From CALKMS01 sp036796755 (GTDB lineage Bacteria > Actinomycetota > Aquicultoria > SKW223 > CALKMS01), in NCBI GenBank assembly GCA_036796755.1, contig DAIRCJ010000014.1, positions 1 to 25,678 on the forward strand: a stretch of 25,678 nt of DNA, given 5' to 3'. Below the pieces are notes generated by a model. The model saw nothing but the letters and a program-made list of their open reading frames with translations. It searched no databases and was not told the DNA's origin. Both the position numbers and the translations under genes were made by a program. Numbering within the stretch: position 1 is the first letter of the stretch; every line of letters begins with the position of its first letter. Below are positions 6,921-14,070 of the stretch, piece by piece.

Positions 6921-7589
6921 CTAAAATTTCAGCTTGTAGTCGAAAAGTGTGCTTTGGGTGCTGGACATTTCCCCTTTGGAAGCGTGATAAACAATCCCCA
7001 GTTCAGGGGAGTACCACTCGGTTTTTCGGAAAATTCGGTCTGGTTGGGAAAGGGGATAGGTTGACTGTTCAATCAAGTAACAGTTGATTTCCTCAGCCTC
7101 TTTTTTACCTTTAATTTTTGCTTTAAAAAACCTGGTTATCTTAGATTTATAAACAAACTTGACTTTAGGTAAGTCAGAGCGTTCATAAAAAGTTTCCCAG
7201 TAGCTTCCGATTTTTAAAGGATTTTTAAAGATGATCGGCGGGGGATAGTAAAAGAGGGAAGTTTCACCCGCGAAAACGCCGGCCAGCCAGAGTCCTTTTT
7301 CGGTGTGGAGGTAATAAACGCCTTGAGGTTTAGTTTTTCTTCCAGCAATTTTGTACTCATAAACAAAGGCTTTTTCTTTGCCGATTTTTTTAAGGGAGGT
7401 GATTTTAACTGTTACGGTTGCTTCAGTGGTTTTGTACTGCCACCAGCTTCCTACCTTAAAAACCCGAGCTTGATTTTCCGGGGCGCTTGCTTCAGGTAAC
7501 CTTCTTTTAACCTGAATGAAGTAGGCAAAGAAGGCGGTCAAAATCACTACTGTTAAAATGGCTAAAGCAATCAAGTAATTTTTTTTCAT
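6921..7589 (-). CDS. Membrane-anchored protein of unknown function
   Basis: I do not recognise this 222-residue protein. Residues 1-4 are basic and residues 5-25 form one hydrophobic segment, with no Cys for a lipobox. It is therefore probably a signal anchor with the remaining roughly 195 residues outside the membrane. The exterior part is rich in aromatic and Lys residues and alternates like beta-strands. Two similar phrases, KVGSWWQYK (45-53) and KIGSYWETF (126-134), suggest two related beta modules. The pattern of a G-x-W-x-Y opening followed by strands and a GLW segment resembles loosely defined cell-surface or lipoprotein beta-sheet domains; that is an impression, not an identification. 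It is monocistronic, converges with thiL, and has no clear Shine-Dalgarno sequence before its ATG. Confidence 0.75.
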   Translation of the reverse strand: MKKNYLIALAILTVVILTAFFAYFIQVKRRLPEASAPENQARVFKVGSWWQYKTTEATVTVKITSLKKIGKEKAFVYEYKIAGRKTKPQGVYYLHTEKGLWLAGVFAGETSLFYYPPPIIFKNPLKIGSYWETFYERSDLPKVKFVYKSKITRFFKAKIKGKKEAEEINCYLIEQSTYPLSQPDRIFRKTEWYSPELGIVYHASKGEMSSTQSTLFDYKLKF

Positions 7590-7805
7590 CAGGGAGTAAT
7601 AGTAACATTTATTTCAAATTCAGGGAATCTCAACTCTGAATCCATTTCGACTTTGAACCTCTTTAAAAAGTTGTAGGTATTAAAAATGTATAAAAAAATT
7701 TTGCCCATTTTAAAAATACATCTTAAAAAGGCTTTTCTTATTGCTCCTCAGAGAAAACTGAATAAAATGCTTGCTTAGTCAGTTTAAATTTGAGAAAATG
7801 TTCGG

Positions 7806-8735
7806 ATGAAAGAGGCTCGATCTGAAAAACAGCTGACTAAACCAAATCGTTATCTACTGGACCTTTCCCTTTTGATGGTTGCTTTTATCTGGGGTTCTAC
7901 CTTTTCTCTTATAAAAGTAACCCTTACGGAAATGCCTGTTTTCTGGTTTCTTTTCTTAAGATTTTCAATTGCCTTTTTGTTCTTTATCCCTTTGCTTACT
8001 AATAAATTTAAGCTGATTGACCGGGAAACTCTTTACTGGGGAGTTTTACTGGGCTTTGTCCTTTTTCTTGGCTATGCTTTTCAAACCGCTGGTTTAAAAT
8101 TTACTACCTCTATCAACTCTGGTTTTATAACCGGTCTTTTTGTGGTTTTCACCCCGATAATTTGCGCTTTAATATTTCGCTGGTTTCCTCACTGGGCTTC
8201 GGTCGTCGGTGTGGTTGTAGCTTTTTTTGGTTTGAGTTTATTAACTTTAAGCTCTCGGCTTACTTTCAATTATGGTGATTTGTTAACTCTCTTTGCTGCT
8301 TTTTCTTACGCCGTTTATATTGTTCTGGTGGGCAGGTACACTTCTCATCTCGACCCCGCTCTTCTCACCTGGATTCAGACTCTGGTCGTTGCTTTGATTT
8401 CATTCGGGGTTACTTTTTTAACTGAAAACTCCCACTTTTTCCCTGCCCAAGCTGTTTCTATTTTTACTCTGCTGGTGACTTCCATTTTGGCAACGGTGGT
8501 GGCTTTCTGGATTCAAATATATGCTCAAAAGTTTATGCACCCCACTCGTATTGCTTTAATTTTACTGGGAGAACCAGTTTTTGCTGGTGTTTTTGGTTTT
8601 TTCTGGCTTCAGGAAAGCCTGACTTCAAGGAAGCTAATGGGAGCTCTTTTAATCCTTTTAGCTATGGCTTTTTCAGAAGTTTTTTCTAACGGCCGGGGGA
8701 AATCTTCGAGTGAAAGTTTTAGGAAAGAAGTCTGA
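7806..8735 (+). CDS. EamA/DMT-family permease
   Basis: This 309-residue inner-membrane protein has about ten membrane segments in two EamA repeats (roughly 14-150 and 158-293). Characteristic phrases are FIWGSTFSLIK in TM1, FWFLFLRFSIAFLFF in TM2, the SGFITGLFVVFTPII segment closing repeat 1, and LLGEPVFAGVFGFFWLQE in repeat 2. It belongs to the drug/metabolite exporter superfamily, with the substrate unknown. It differs clearly from the permease at 223-1083 and is not a recent duplicate. It is apparently transcribed alone: 216 nt of AT-rich sequence with no convincing gene separates it from the divergent upstream gene. Its stop codon lies 7 nt from the end of the convergent glnQ gene. Confidence 0.9.
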   Translation: MKEARSEKQLTKPNRYLLDLSLLMVAFIWGSTFSLIKVTLTEMPVFWFLFLRFSIAFLFFIPLLTNKFKLIDRETLYWGVLLGFVLFLGYAFQTAGLKFTTSINSGFITGLFVVFTPIICALIFRWFPHWASVVGVVVAFFGLSLLTLSSRLTFNYGDLLTLFAAFSYAVYIVLVGRYTSHLDPALLTWIQTLVVALISFGVTFLTENSHFFPAQAVSIFTLLVTSILATVVAFWIQIYAQKFMHPTRIALILLGEPVFAGVFGFFWLQESLTSRKLMGALLILLAMAFSEVFSNGRGKSSSESFRKEV

Positions 8736-8742
8736 GTTTGGC

Positions 8743-9519
8743 TTAAAGGACTCGGGAAAGGAACTCTTTTGTCCTTTCTTTTTCCGGATAAGAAAAAATT
8801 TTTTCCGGAGGCCCTTCTTCAACTATCAAGCCTTCTTCCATAAAAATTACCCGATCAGAGACTTCGCGGGCAAAGCCCATTTCGTGGGTGACGATTATCA
8901 TCGTCATACCCCCAGCTGCCAGTTCCTTTATGGTATCCAGAACTTCTTTTACCAGCTCCGGGTCAAGAGCTGAAGTCACTTCATCAAAAAGCATTACATC
9001 CGGATCCATCATAAGAGCACGGGCAATGGCTACCCTTTGCTGTTCGCCTCCGGAAAGTTGTTCGGGATAAGCTTTAATTTTATCTTCCAGCCCTATTCTT
9101 TTCAGCAGACGGTGAGCTTTTTCCAAACACTCATTTCTGGGTTTTTTCTGAACTCTGGTTGGAGCAATAATCAGATTTTGCTCTACTGATAGGTGGGGAA
9201 ATAAGTTAAAACTTTGAAAAACAATTCCTACTTTCTGCCGAACTTTATTCAGGTCGGTTTTTGGCTGGGTGATATCAACTCCTTCAATGAGAACTTTTCC
9301 CGAAGTTGGCTCTTCAAGGCGGTTAATACAGCGAAGTAAAGTACTTTTCCCGCTTCCAGAGGGGCCAATTATTGAGATTACTTCTGATGGTTTGACTTTA
9401 AAACTAATACCATTCAGAACATAGTTCTTACCAAAAGCTTTCTTCAGGTCAATAACTTCGACCATAGATTCAAAGGGCAAGACTGGGTTATTTGCTCCGG
9501 CAGAAACCATTTTTCTCAT
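8743..9519 (-). CDS. glnQ: Polar amino-acid ABC transporter ATPase
   Basis: This ATPase subunit energises amino-acid uptake with the permease and binding protein encoded just upstream. All ABC motifs are present: Walker A GPSGSGKST (52-60), the Q-loop FQSFNLFPHLSV, signature LSGGEQQRVAIARAL, Walker B VMLFDEVTSALD and the H-loop VTHEMG. The sequence matches the GlnQ/HisP class. The ATG at 9519 overlaps the glnP stop as TGATG, so coupling is likely. It gives 258 residues with an 18-residue N-terminal extension. A shorter start at 9465 (MVEVIDL) would match the usual family start but has no ribosome site. The substrate (glutamine or another polar amino acid) cannot be fixed from sequence, so the symbol denotes the class. 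Confidence 0.93.
   Translation of the reverse strand: MRKMVSAGANNPVLPFESMVEVIDLKKAFGKNYVLNGISFKVKPSEVISIIGPSGSGKSTLLRCINRLEEPTSGKVLIEGVDITQPKTDLNKVRQKVGIVFQSFNLFPHLSVEQNLIIAPTRVQKKPRNECLEKAHRLLKRIGLEDKIKAYPEQLSGGEQQRVAIARALMMDPDVMLFDEVTSALDPELVKEVLDTIKELAAGGMTMIIVTHEMGFAREVSDRVIFMEEGLIVEEGPPEKIFSYPEKERTKEFLSRVL
8745..8784 (+). terminator. Possible terminator of the EamA gene, inside glnQ
   Basis: AAAGGAC (8745-8751) pairs with GTCCTTT (8771-8777), with an inner AAAG/CTTT pairing possible, and a T-rich run (8777-8783) follows on the plus strand. It lies 10 nt after the EamA stop, within the last codons of the convergent glnQ gene. Confidence 0.45.
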
Positions 9520-10217
9520 CAATGCTTAACCGGAGTAAATTTTTTTTCAAGGTAGGAAGCCAGGCGGGTTAAAGGTATGGTCATCGCCAGATAAATAGCA
9601 GCTGCCAAAGTGTAGGAAGTGGAGTTGTAAGTAGCAGCAGCCAAGGAGCGCATAGTGGCCGCAATTTCCTGAACCTGAATAACCGAAACCAGAGCCGAGT
9701 CTTTAAGGAGAGCCACAAATTCGTTGGTCAGAGGAGGAATTACCAGCTTGAAAGCTTGGGGGAGGACAACATAAATCATTGATTGGGCATAACTCATCCC
9801 CAGAGAGCGAGCAGCTTCTATCTGTCCCCGAGGAATTGATTGAATTCCAGCCCGGAAAATTTCAGCTACATAAGCCCCACTGTTAAGAGAAAAGCCCAGA
9901 ATGCCTGCCCCGACTGGACTGAAATTTATTCCCACATAGGGAAGGCTATAATAAATGAGCATTAGTTGAACCAGAAGAGGAGTGCCACGGAAAAGGTTGA
10001 TGTAAGTGGTGGCGATAGCCCGAAGAAGTTTATAATGGGATATTTTCATTAAAGCTAAAAAGACAGCGATTATTATTCCGAAAAATTCACCAAGAACGGA
10101 AATCAGTAAGGCATATTTAACCGCCATTATTAGGAAAGGAAAAAACTGAACTGCGTAGCGAGGATTGAAGTATTGCTCGGCTAGTTGCTTCAGTCCTAAA
10201 GCCGCGGGAAAAATCAC
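9519..10217 (-). CDS. glnP: Polar amino-acid ABC transporter permease
   Basis: This 232-residue inner-membrane subunit is of the HisMQ/GlnP class. Its hydrophobic segments match the usual five-helix topology, and its cytoplasmic EAA loop (EAARSLGMSYAQSMIYVVLPQA region, about residues 137-158) contacts the ATPase. LFRGTPLLVQL and LLKDSALVSVIQVQEI are typical of the family. The start is GTG at 10217, preceded by AAGGA with 8-nt spacing. Only one permease gene is present, so the channel is presumably a homodimer. It lies between glnH (75 nt upstream) and glnQ (1-nt overlap). Confidence 0.93.
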   Translation of the reverse strand: MIFPAALGLKQLAEQYFNPRYAVQFFPFLIMAVKYALLISVLGEFFGIIIAVFLALMKISHYKLLRAIATTYINLFRGTPLLVQLMLIYYSLPYVGINFSPVGAGILGFSLNSGAYVAEIFRAGIQSIPRGQIEAARSLGMSYAQSMIYVVLPQAFKLVIPPLTNEFVALLKDSALVSVIQVQEIAATMRSLAAATYNSTSYTLAAAIYLAMTIPLTRLASYLEKKFTPVKH

Positions 10218-10237
10218 TCTTTCATTCCTTAGAAGAG

Positions 10238-10267
10238 CAAAAGGGGCAGTTCTCGCTGCCCCTTTTG
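10238..10267 (-). terminator. Hairpin between glnH and glnP
   Basis: A perfect 12-bp stem (10238-10249 with 10256-10267; core AGGGGCAG/CTGCCCCT) with a 6-nt loop lies 25 nt after the glnH stop and 20 nt before the glnP start. The 3' arm on the minus strand ends in CCCCTTTTG followed by a CT-rich stretch, so it is an imperfect intrinsic terminator or an mRNA-stabilising stem. Such elements commonly let the binding-protein mRNA exceed that of the membrane subunits. Confidence 0.7.
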
Positions 10268-10292
10268 ATGATCGAAATTGCTGAAAGAAGTT

Positions 10293-11102
10293 TTACTGTT
10301 TTCCAAACCACTTCTCGTAAATTCGGTCGTAGGTTCCGTCGGCTTTGATTTCTGATAAAGCTTTATTAAAAGCTTCTCGGAGTTCATCCTGGTCTTCCCG
10401 GAAAGCAACGCCGTATTTTTCTCCGGTTTTAATTGTTTCGACTATCTGGAACTCGGGCTGTTTCTTTACCAGGTAGGCAGTGACGGGCAGATCGTTAACT
10501 ACGGCGTCTACTCTTCCTGCCTTCAGGTCTTCAAACGCCAGGAGAGTGTCATCATAAGCTCTGACCTCTTTTATTCCAAACTGCTTTTGAAGCTCTTTAG
10601 CCTTGAGCTCTCCGGTGGTGCCGCGCTGAACGCCGACGATTTTTCCTTGAAGGTCTTTTGAACTTTTAATAGGAGAGCCTGTTTTAACGGCCAGTGATTG
10701 GTCAGAATCAATATAAGGATCAGAAAAGTCAACCTGTTTTTCTCTTTCTTCAGTTATGGTCATAGCTGAGATTACGCAGTCAAACTTGCCAGCTTTCAAA
10801 GCCGGAATTATTGAATCAAAGTTTGCCGGGACAAACTCTACTTCCAGACCCAGCTTTTTACCAACTTCTTTGGCTAAGTCGACATCAAAACCTACTATTT
10901 CCTGGGTTTTTTCATCTTTGGATTCAAAAGGGGGAAAAGCTACATCGCTTCCAACGGTAAGAACTCCCTCTTTTAAAGTTTTAAAGTTTTTTTCCGAAGA
11001 CTCTGGTTTTTGGGTCTCTCTGGTTTTTTCCTGAGTGGCACATCCAGCCAGGGTCAGAACTAAAAGGAGCGCCAGGGAAATAATCAAAGTTTTTCTTTTC
11101 AT
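10293..11102 (-). CDS. glnH: Amino-acid ABC transporter substrate-binding lipoprotein
   Basis: This 269-residue solute-binding protein is of family 3 (polar amino acids). A lipoprotein signal peptide ends in LTLAGC with the lipidated Cys at 21, followed by a Lys/Glu/Ser-rich tether. The mature domain shows family marks: GVLTVGSDVAFPPFES, IVGFDVDLAKEVGKKLG, AMTITEEREKQVDFSDPY (the Arg that holds the ligand carboxylate), VGVQRGTTGE and DAVVNDLPVTAYLV (the Asp that holds the amino group). It would sit on the outer face of the membrane, delivering substrate to GlnPQ. The ATG follows a G-rich ribosome site (GGGGGTATGAG). It is the first gene of the transporter operon and lies 28 nt from a near-consensus promoter. 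Confidence 0.94.
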   Translation of the reverse strand: MKRKTLIISLALLLVLTLAGCATQEKTRETQKPESSEKNFKTLKEGVLTVGSDVAFPPFESKDEKTQEIVGFDVDLAKEVGKKLGLEVEFVPANFDSIIPALKAGKFDCVISAMTITEEREKQVDFSDPYIDSDQSLAVKTGSPIKSSKDLQGKIVGVQRGTTGELKAKELQKQFGIKEVRAYDDTLLAFEDLKAGRVDAVVNDLPVTAYLVKKQPEFQIVETIKTGEKYGVAFREDQDELREAFNKALSEIKADGTYDRIYEKWFGKQ

Positions 11103-11130
11103 CTCATACCCCCTTGAAAAATTTTAGATA

Positions 11131-11159
11131 ATTATAAAAGAATGCTTCTGGAATGTAAA
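11131..11159 (-). promoter_or_regulatory. Sigma-70-type promoter of glnHPQ
   Basis: On the minus strand, TTTACA (11159-11154), a 17-nt spacer and TATAAT (11136-11131) form a near-consensus vegetative promoter. It predicts a start near 11124 and a leader of about 22 nt before the glnH ATG. Confidence 0.75.
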
Positions 11160-11584
11160 AAAATTTTATTTAGTAATTTAGATATTAGTTTTATTTGGAA
11201 GTTTGCCGAATTTTTGGCCAATTAAACCTTTCTAATTTCAGTTCAAGCTGGCTAAAGGCGATGAAATGCCAGATAAAGAGATTCCAGCCAATGTTTATTA
11301 ATTTTCCCGGACCTAAATTTTTAAGATGGGAGGAAAGAGGGAAGTGAGATTTGGAAAAAGAGAAATAAAATGGCTTTCCCTTAAATTTTTATGGCACCTT
11401 TGCTTCCCTTAAAATTTTAAATAATTAAGAGTTCTTTTTAATTCTTAAGGAAATCTTTTTTTGCTCCTCCCTTTAATCTAAAGGGGGGATTGGAGGAGAA
11501 TTTTGAAAACAGTTTGAGGAAAAAGCCCGTTTCAAATAGATTATTTTTGTGAAAAGGCATTTGGTTTTTCATTTTTCAGCTTTG
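11160..11584. other. AT-rich intergenic region between divergent operons
   Basis: About 425 nt separate the glnH and rpsB promoters. I see no supported gene; a 28-codon frame at 11261-11347 lacks homology cues. Short inverted repeats occur: CTGGC/GCCAG near 11250-11275, and TTAAGA/TCTTAA near 11426-11452. A GC-richer palindromic element is listed separately at 11465-11504. Confidence 0.6.
11465..11504. repeat. Palindromic copy of dispersed GGGGGATTG repeat
   Basis: CCCTTTA (11469-11475) and TAAAGGG (11479-11485) form a perfect 7-bp stem with a 3-nt loop. Flanking CTCCTCC and GGAGGAG (11464-11470 and 11492-11498) add a second inverted pair. The right half, GGGGGATTGGAGGAGAATTTT region, matches segments at 130-149 and 6826-6844. 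It looks like a REP-like intergenic element. Confidence 0.45.
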
Positions 11585-11593
11585 TGGTAAAAT
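11585..11593 (+). promoter_or_regulatory. Extended -10 promoter of the rpsB operon
   Basis: TGGTAAAAT (11585-11593) is an extended -10 element (TGn plus TAAAAT). No good -35 is found at 16-18 nt (TTTTTC at 11565). It predicts a transcript start near 11600, giving a leader of about 90 nt that holds the structured element below. Confidence 0.5.
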
Positions 11594-11600
11594 TTGCTTC

Positions 11601-11689
11601 AATTACACACACCTGTTGAGCCTCTGAGGTGCCACCCGGTCGTAAGAGGTAAAAAGCAGGTGGAGGAAAAACCAAAGGAGGTTTTTATT
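11601..11689 (+). promoter_or_regulatory. Candidate structured rpsB (S2) mRNA leader
   Basis: The leader folds by eye into nested helices: CACCTG (11610-11615) with CAGGTG (11657-11662), and GCCTCT (11620-11625) with AGAGGT (11645-11650). A GC-rich apical part (11626-11644) contains GGTGCCACC and CCGGT. Downstream, AAAAACC (11667-11673) pairs perfectly with GGTTTTT (11680-11686), placing AAGGAGG, the S2 Shine-Dalgarno, partly in the stem and loop. The sequence is GC-rich compared with the AT-rich flanks, as for a conserved RNA. E. coli rpsB is autoregulated by S2 through its leader; whether this leader does the same is inference. Confidence 0.5.
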
Positions 11690-12679
11690 ATGAATGTTTC
11701 AATGAAGGAACTACTTGAAGCTGGGGTTCATTTCGGTCACCAGAAGCGTCGCTGGAATCCCAAGATGAAGCCTTACATTTTCACCGAACGTAATGACATC
11801 TACATCATCGATTTACAAAAGACTCTGGAGAAGCTGGAAGAAGCATACAATTTTATTAAAGAGCTTTGTGCCAACGGGGGGATAGTTCTTTTTGTGGGGA
11901 CTAAAAAGCAAACTCAAGATGCTGTGAAAGAGGAGGCAATCCGTTGCGGAATGCCTTATGTTTCCTTTCGCTGGTTGGGTGGAATGTTAACCAATTTTTC
12001 CACTATTATAAAAAGACTGGATTATCTGAATGAACTAGAGAAAAAGCAGGAAAGTGGCGAACTTCAGCGCTTACCTCGCAAGGAAAGAGTTCATCTGGAG
12101 AAGGAAATTGAAAAACTGCGGAAGAACCTGGGTGGAATTAGAGAGCTTAAAACCCTTCCCGATGCTCTGTTTGTTCTTGATACCAAAAAAGAAGAGATTG
12201 CGGTTAGAGAAGCTCGGAAACTTGGCATACCAATTGTTGCCGTAGTAGATACTAACTGTGACCCCGAAGAGGTTGAGTATCCCATTCCTGGCAACGATGA
12301 TGCCATTCGCTCGGCTTCATTGTTTTGTCGGGTTATTGCTGATGCCGTTCAAGAGGGCCGCAACATTTATCAAAAAAAGATTGAAACCGGGGAGATTGAG
12401 TTTGCCGAAACCGAAGCGGAAAAAGAGGCCAGGCCTTACGAAATGGTTGAAGTATTAGTTGAAAGAGAGGAACCAGTTGAAGCTGAAGAAAGCAAGAAAG
12501 AAGAACAGAGCTTGACCCAGGAGACAGTGGAAGAGGCTGTTGCCAGAGAAGAGCCAGAAACCCTGAGCAATTCCGCTGAGGAAGTTGCCGAGAAAACAAA
12601 GGAAGAGGTTGCCACAGAAAAAGTTGCCTCTTCCGGAAAAAGAAAAGATTCTTCGACTAAAAACCAGTCAGAAAATTAA
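11690..12679 (+). CDS. rpsB: 30S ribosomal protein S2
   Basis: S2 is a late-assembling 30S subunit protein on the subunit's back, near the mRNA 5' exit. Family signatures run the whole length: MKELLEAGVHFGHQ at the start, LFVGTKKQTQDAV, FRWLGGMLTNF, KNLGGIRELKTLPDALFVLD, GIPIVAVVDTNCDPEEV and YPIPGNDDAIRS. The ATG at 11690 follows AAAGGAGG at ideal spacing; the frame is open further upstream, but that part is leader RNA. The protein is 329 residues. The conserved domain ends near 235-240 and is followed by a low-complexity tail of about 90 residues rich in Glu with some Lys and Ser. Such acidic S2 tails occur in several lineages. It heads a long operon. Confidence 0.98.
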   Translation: MNVSMKELLEAGVHFGHQKRRWNPKMKPYIFTERNDIYIIDLQKTLEKLEEAYNFIKELCANGGIVLFVGTKKQTQDAVKEEAIRCGMPYVSFRWLGGMLTNFSTIIKRLDYLNELEKKQESGELQRLPRKERVHLEKEIEKLRKNLGGIRELKTLPDALFVLDTKKEEIAVREARKLGIPIVAVVDTNCDPEEVEYPIPGNDDAIRSASLFCRVIADAVQEGRNIYQKKIETGEIEFAETEAEKEARPYEMVEVLVEREEPVEAEESKKEEQSLTQETVEEAVAREEPETLSNSAEEVAEKTKEEVATEKVASSGKRKDSSTKNQSEN

Positions 12680-12729
12680 ATTTTGGCAACTATAAAATTT
12701 ATAAGAAATTTGTAAGGAGGACTGAAAGG

Positions 12730-13329
12730 ATGGAGATTCCAGCGGATAAGATAAAAGAGTTAAGAGTTAAAAGCGGAGCAGGTTTGCTTGATTGTCGGGA
12801 AGCTTTAAGAGAGTGCGAGGGCGATCTTGAAAAAGCTTACGAATACCTTCGTCGAAAAGGGCTGGAGAAGGTTAAGAAAAAGGTTGACCGGCCAGCTAAA
12901 GAAGGTCTGATAGAATCTTATGTTCACCCGGGTGGGCGCATCGGAGTTTTAGTTGAAGTCAACTGCGAAACCGATTTTGTAGCTCGCAATCAGGAGTTTA
13001 AGGAGTTTGTCCACAATTTAGCTTTGCAGATAGCTGCCAGCGCTCCCTGCTATGTTTCCCGCGAAGATGTGCCCGAGGAGGTAAAACAAAAGGAAGAAGC
13101 TTTTTACCGGGAAGAAGCGGAGAAAGCTGGAAAGCCAGCCGAAGTCGTGGAAAAAATTGTAAAGGGGAAAATGGAAAAGTTTTATGAGGAAAACTGTCTT
13201 TTGGACCAGCCTTACATCAAGGATACCGAGATTAAGGTGGCGGATTATTACGGCGAAATTGCCGGAAAGTTAGGAGAAAATATTGTTATACGGCGTTTTA
13301 TTCGCTATGCTTTAGGTGAAGAAAGCTAA
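12730..13329 (+). CDS. tsf: Elongation factor Ts (short form)
   Basis: EF-Ts is the guanine-nucleotide exchange factor for EF-Tu. The N-terminal UBA-like domain (residues 4-45; IKELRVKSGAGLLDCREAL) is followed by the core with the nucleotide-exchange motif CETDFVARN (about residues 79-87). At 199 residues it is the short form, as in Thermus and cyanobacteria, rather than the roughly 280-residue E. coli type with a duplicated core. AAGGAGG precedes the ATG by 9 nt. It follows rpsB by 50 nt with no terminator between, the classical rpsB-tsf arrangement. Confidence 0.97.
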   Translation: MEIPADKIKELRVKSGAGLLDCREALRECEGDLEKAYEYLRRKGLEKVKKKVDRPAKEGLIESYVHPGGRIGVLVEVNCETDFVARNQEFKEFVHNLALQIAASAPCYVSREDVPEEVKQKEEAFYREEAEKAGKPAEVVEKIVKGKMEKFYEENCLLDQPYIKDTEIKVADYYGEIAGKLGENIVIRRFIRYALGEES

Positions 13330-13340
13330 AAAGGGGAAGT

Positions 13341-14069
13341 TTGGTTAGTTCAGGGGTGAAGTATAAGCGAATTTTGCTGAAACTTTCAGGCGAAGCCCTG
13401 ACCAATGACGGGGGCTTTGGAATAGACCCGGATATTCTGATTTCCGTTGCCGAGCAGGTCAAAGAAATAAAAGAAATGGGAGTGGAGGTTGCTATTATTG
13501 TTGGCGGGGGCAATTTTTTCCGGGGGCTGGCGGCCAGCGCCAGGGGAATGGATAGGGCAACTGCTGATTATATTGGGATGCTGGCAACGGTAATGAACTC
13601 TTTAGCCTTACAGGATGCCCTGGAAAGAAAGGGGGTTTTTACCCGGGTGCAAACAGCTATAAATATGCAAGAAGTAGCTGAACCTTATATCAGGAGAAGG
13701 GCAATCAGGCACCTGGAGAAGGGCAGGGTAGTCATTTTTGCTGCTGGCACGGGGAACCCTTACTTCAGCACTGATACGGCTGCAGCTTTAAGAGCGCTGG
13801 AGATAGGAGCTGAAGTAATTTTAAAGGCAACTAAAGTCGATGGGGTTTTTGAAGCTGACCCAGTTAAGCATCCTGAAGCCCGACTTTTTAGCCGCCTTTC
13901 TTATCTTGAGGTTTTACAGAAAGGATTGCAGGTGATGGATTCTACAGCTATTTCTCTTTGTATGGACAACTCTCTTCCCTTAATTGTTTTTAATTTGAGA
14001 AAAGAGGGTAACATTAAAGGTGTGGTTTGCGGAAAGCCAATTGGAACCTTAATTGATAGGGGGGAGTAA
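13341..14069 (+). CDS. pyrH: Uridylate kinase (UMP kinase)
   Basis: PyrH converts UMP to UDP with ATP, an essential step of pyrimidine nucleotide synthesis, and belongs to the amino-acid kinase fold. Signatures are ILLKLSGEAL, IVGGGNFFRG, DRATADYIGMLATVMNSLALQDALE, YFSTDTAAALRALEIGAEVILKATKVDGVFEADP and MDSTAISLCMDN. Two starts are possible. TTG at 13341 follows AAGGGGAAG and gives 242 residues; GTG at 13356 is closer to the usual first residues (KYKRILLKLSG) but lacks a ribosome site. TTG is preferred with moderate certainty. It lies 11 nt after tsf and 1 nt before frr. Confidence 0.97.
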   Translation: MVSSGVKYKRILLKLSGEALTNDGGFGIDPDILISVAEQVKEIKEMGVEVAIIVGGGNFFRGLAASARGMDRATADYIGMLATVMNSLALQDALERKGVFTRVQTAINMQEVAEPYIRRRAIRHLEKGRVVIFAAGTGNPYFSTDTAAALRALEIGAEVILKATKVDGVFEADPVKHPEARLFSRLSYLEVLQKGLQVMDSTAISLCMDNSLPLIVFNLRKEGNIKGVVCGKPIGTLIDRGE

Positions 14070-14070
14070 G

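Noticed and set aside
7686..7778. 30-codon lysine-rich open frame between the unknown surface protein and the second EamA gene
   Set aside because: No ribosome site and composition typical of AT-rich intergenic DNA.
11261..11347. 28-codon open frame in the glnH-rpsB gap
   Set aside because: Weak, poorly spaced AAAGG site and no similarity cue; probably chance.
11594..11689. Upstream extension of the S2 reading frame by 32 codons
   Set aside because: The strong AAAGGAGG site and conserved S2 N terminus place the start at 11690; the extension overlaps the structured leader.
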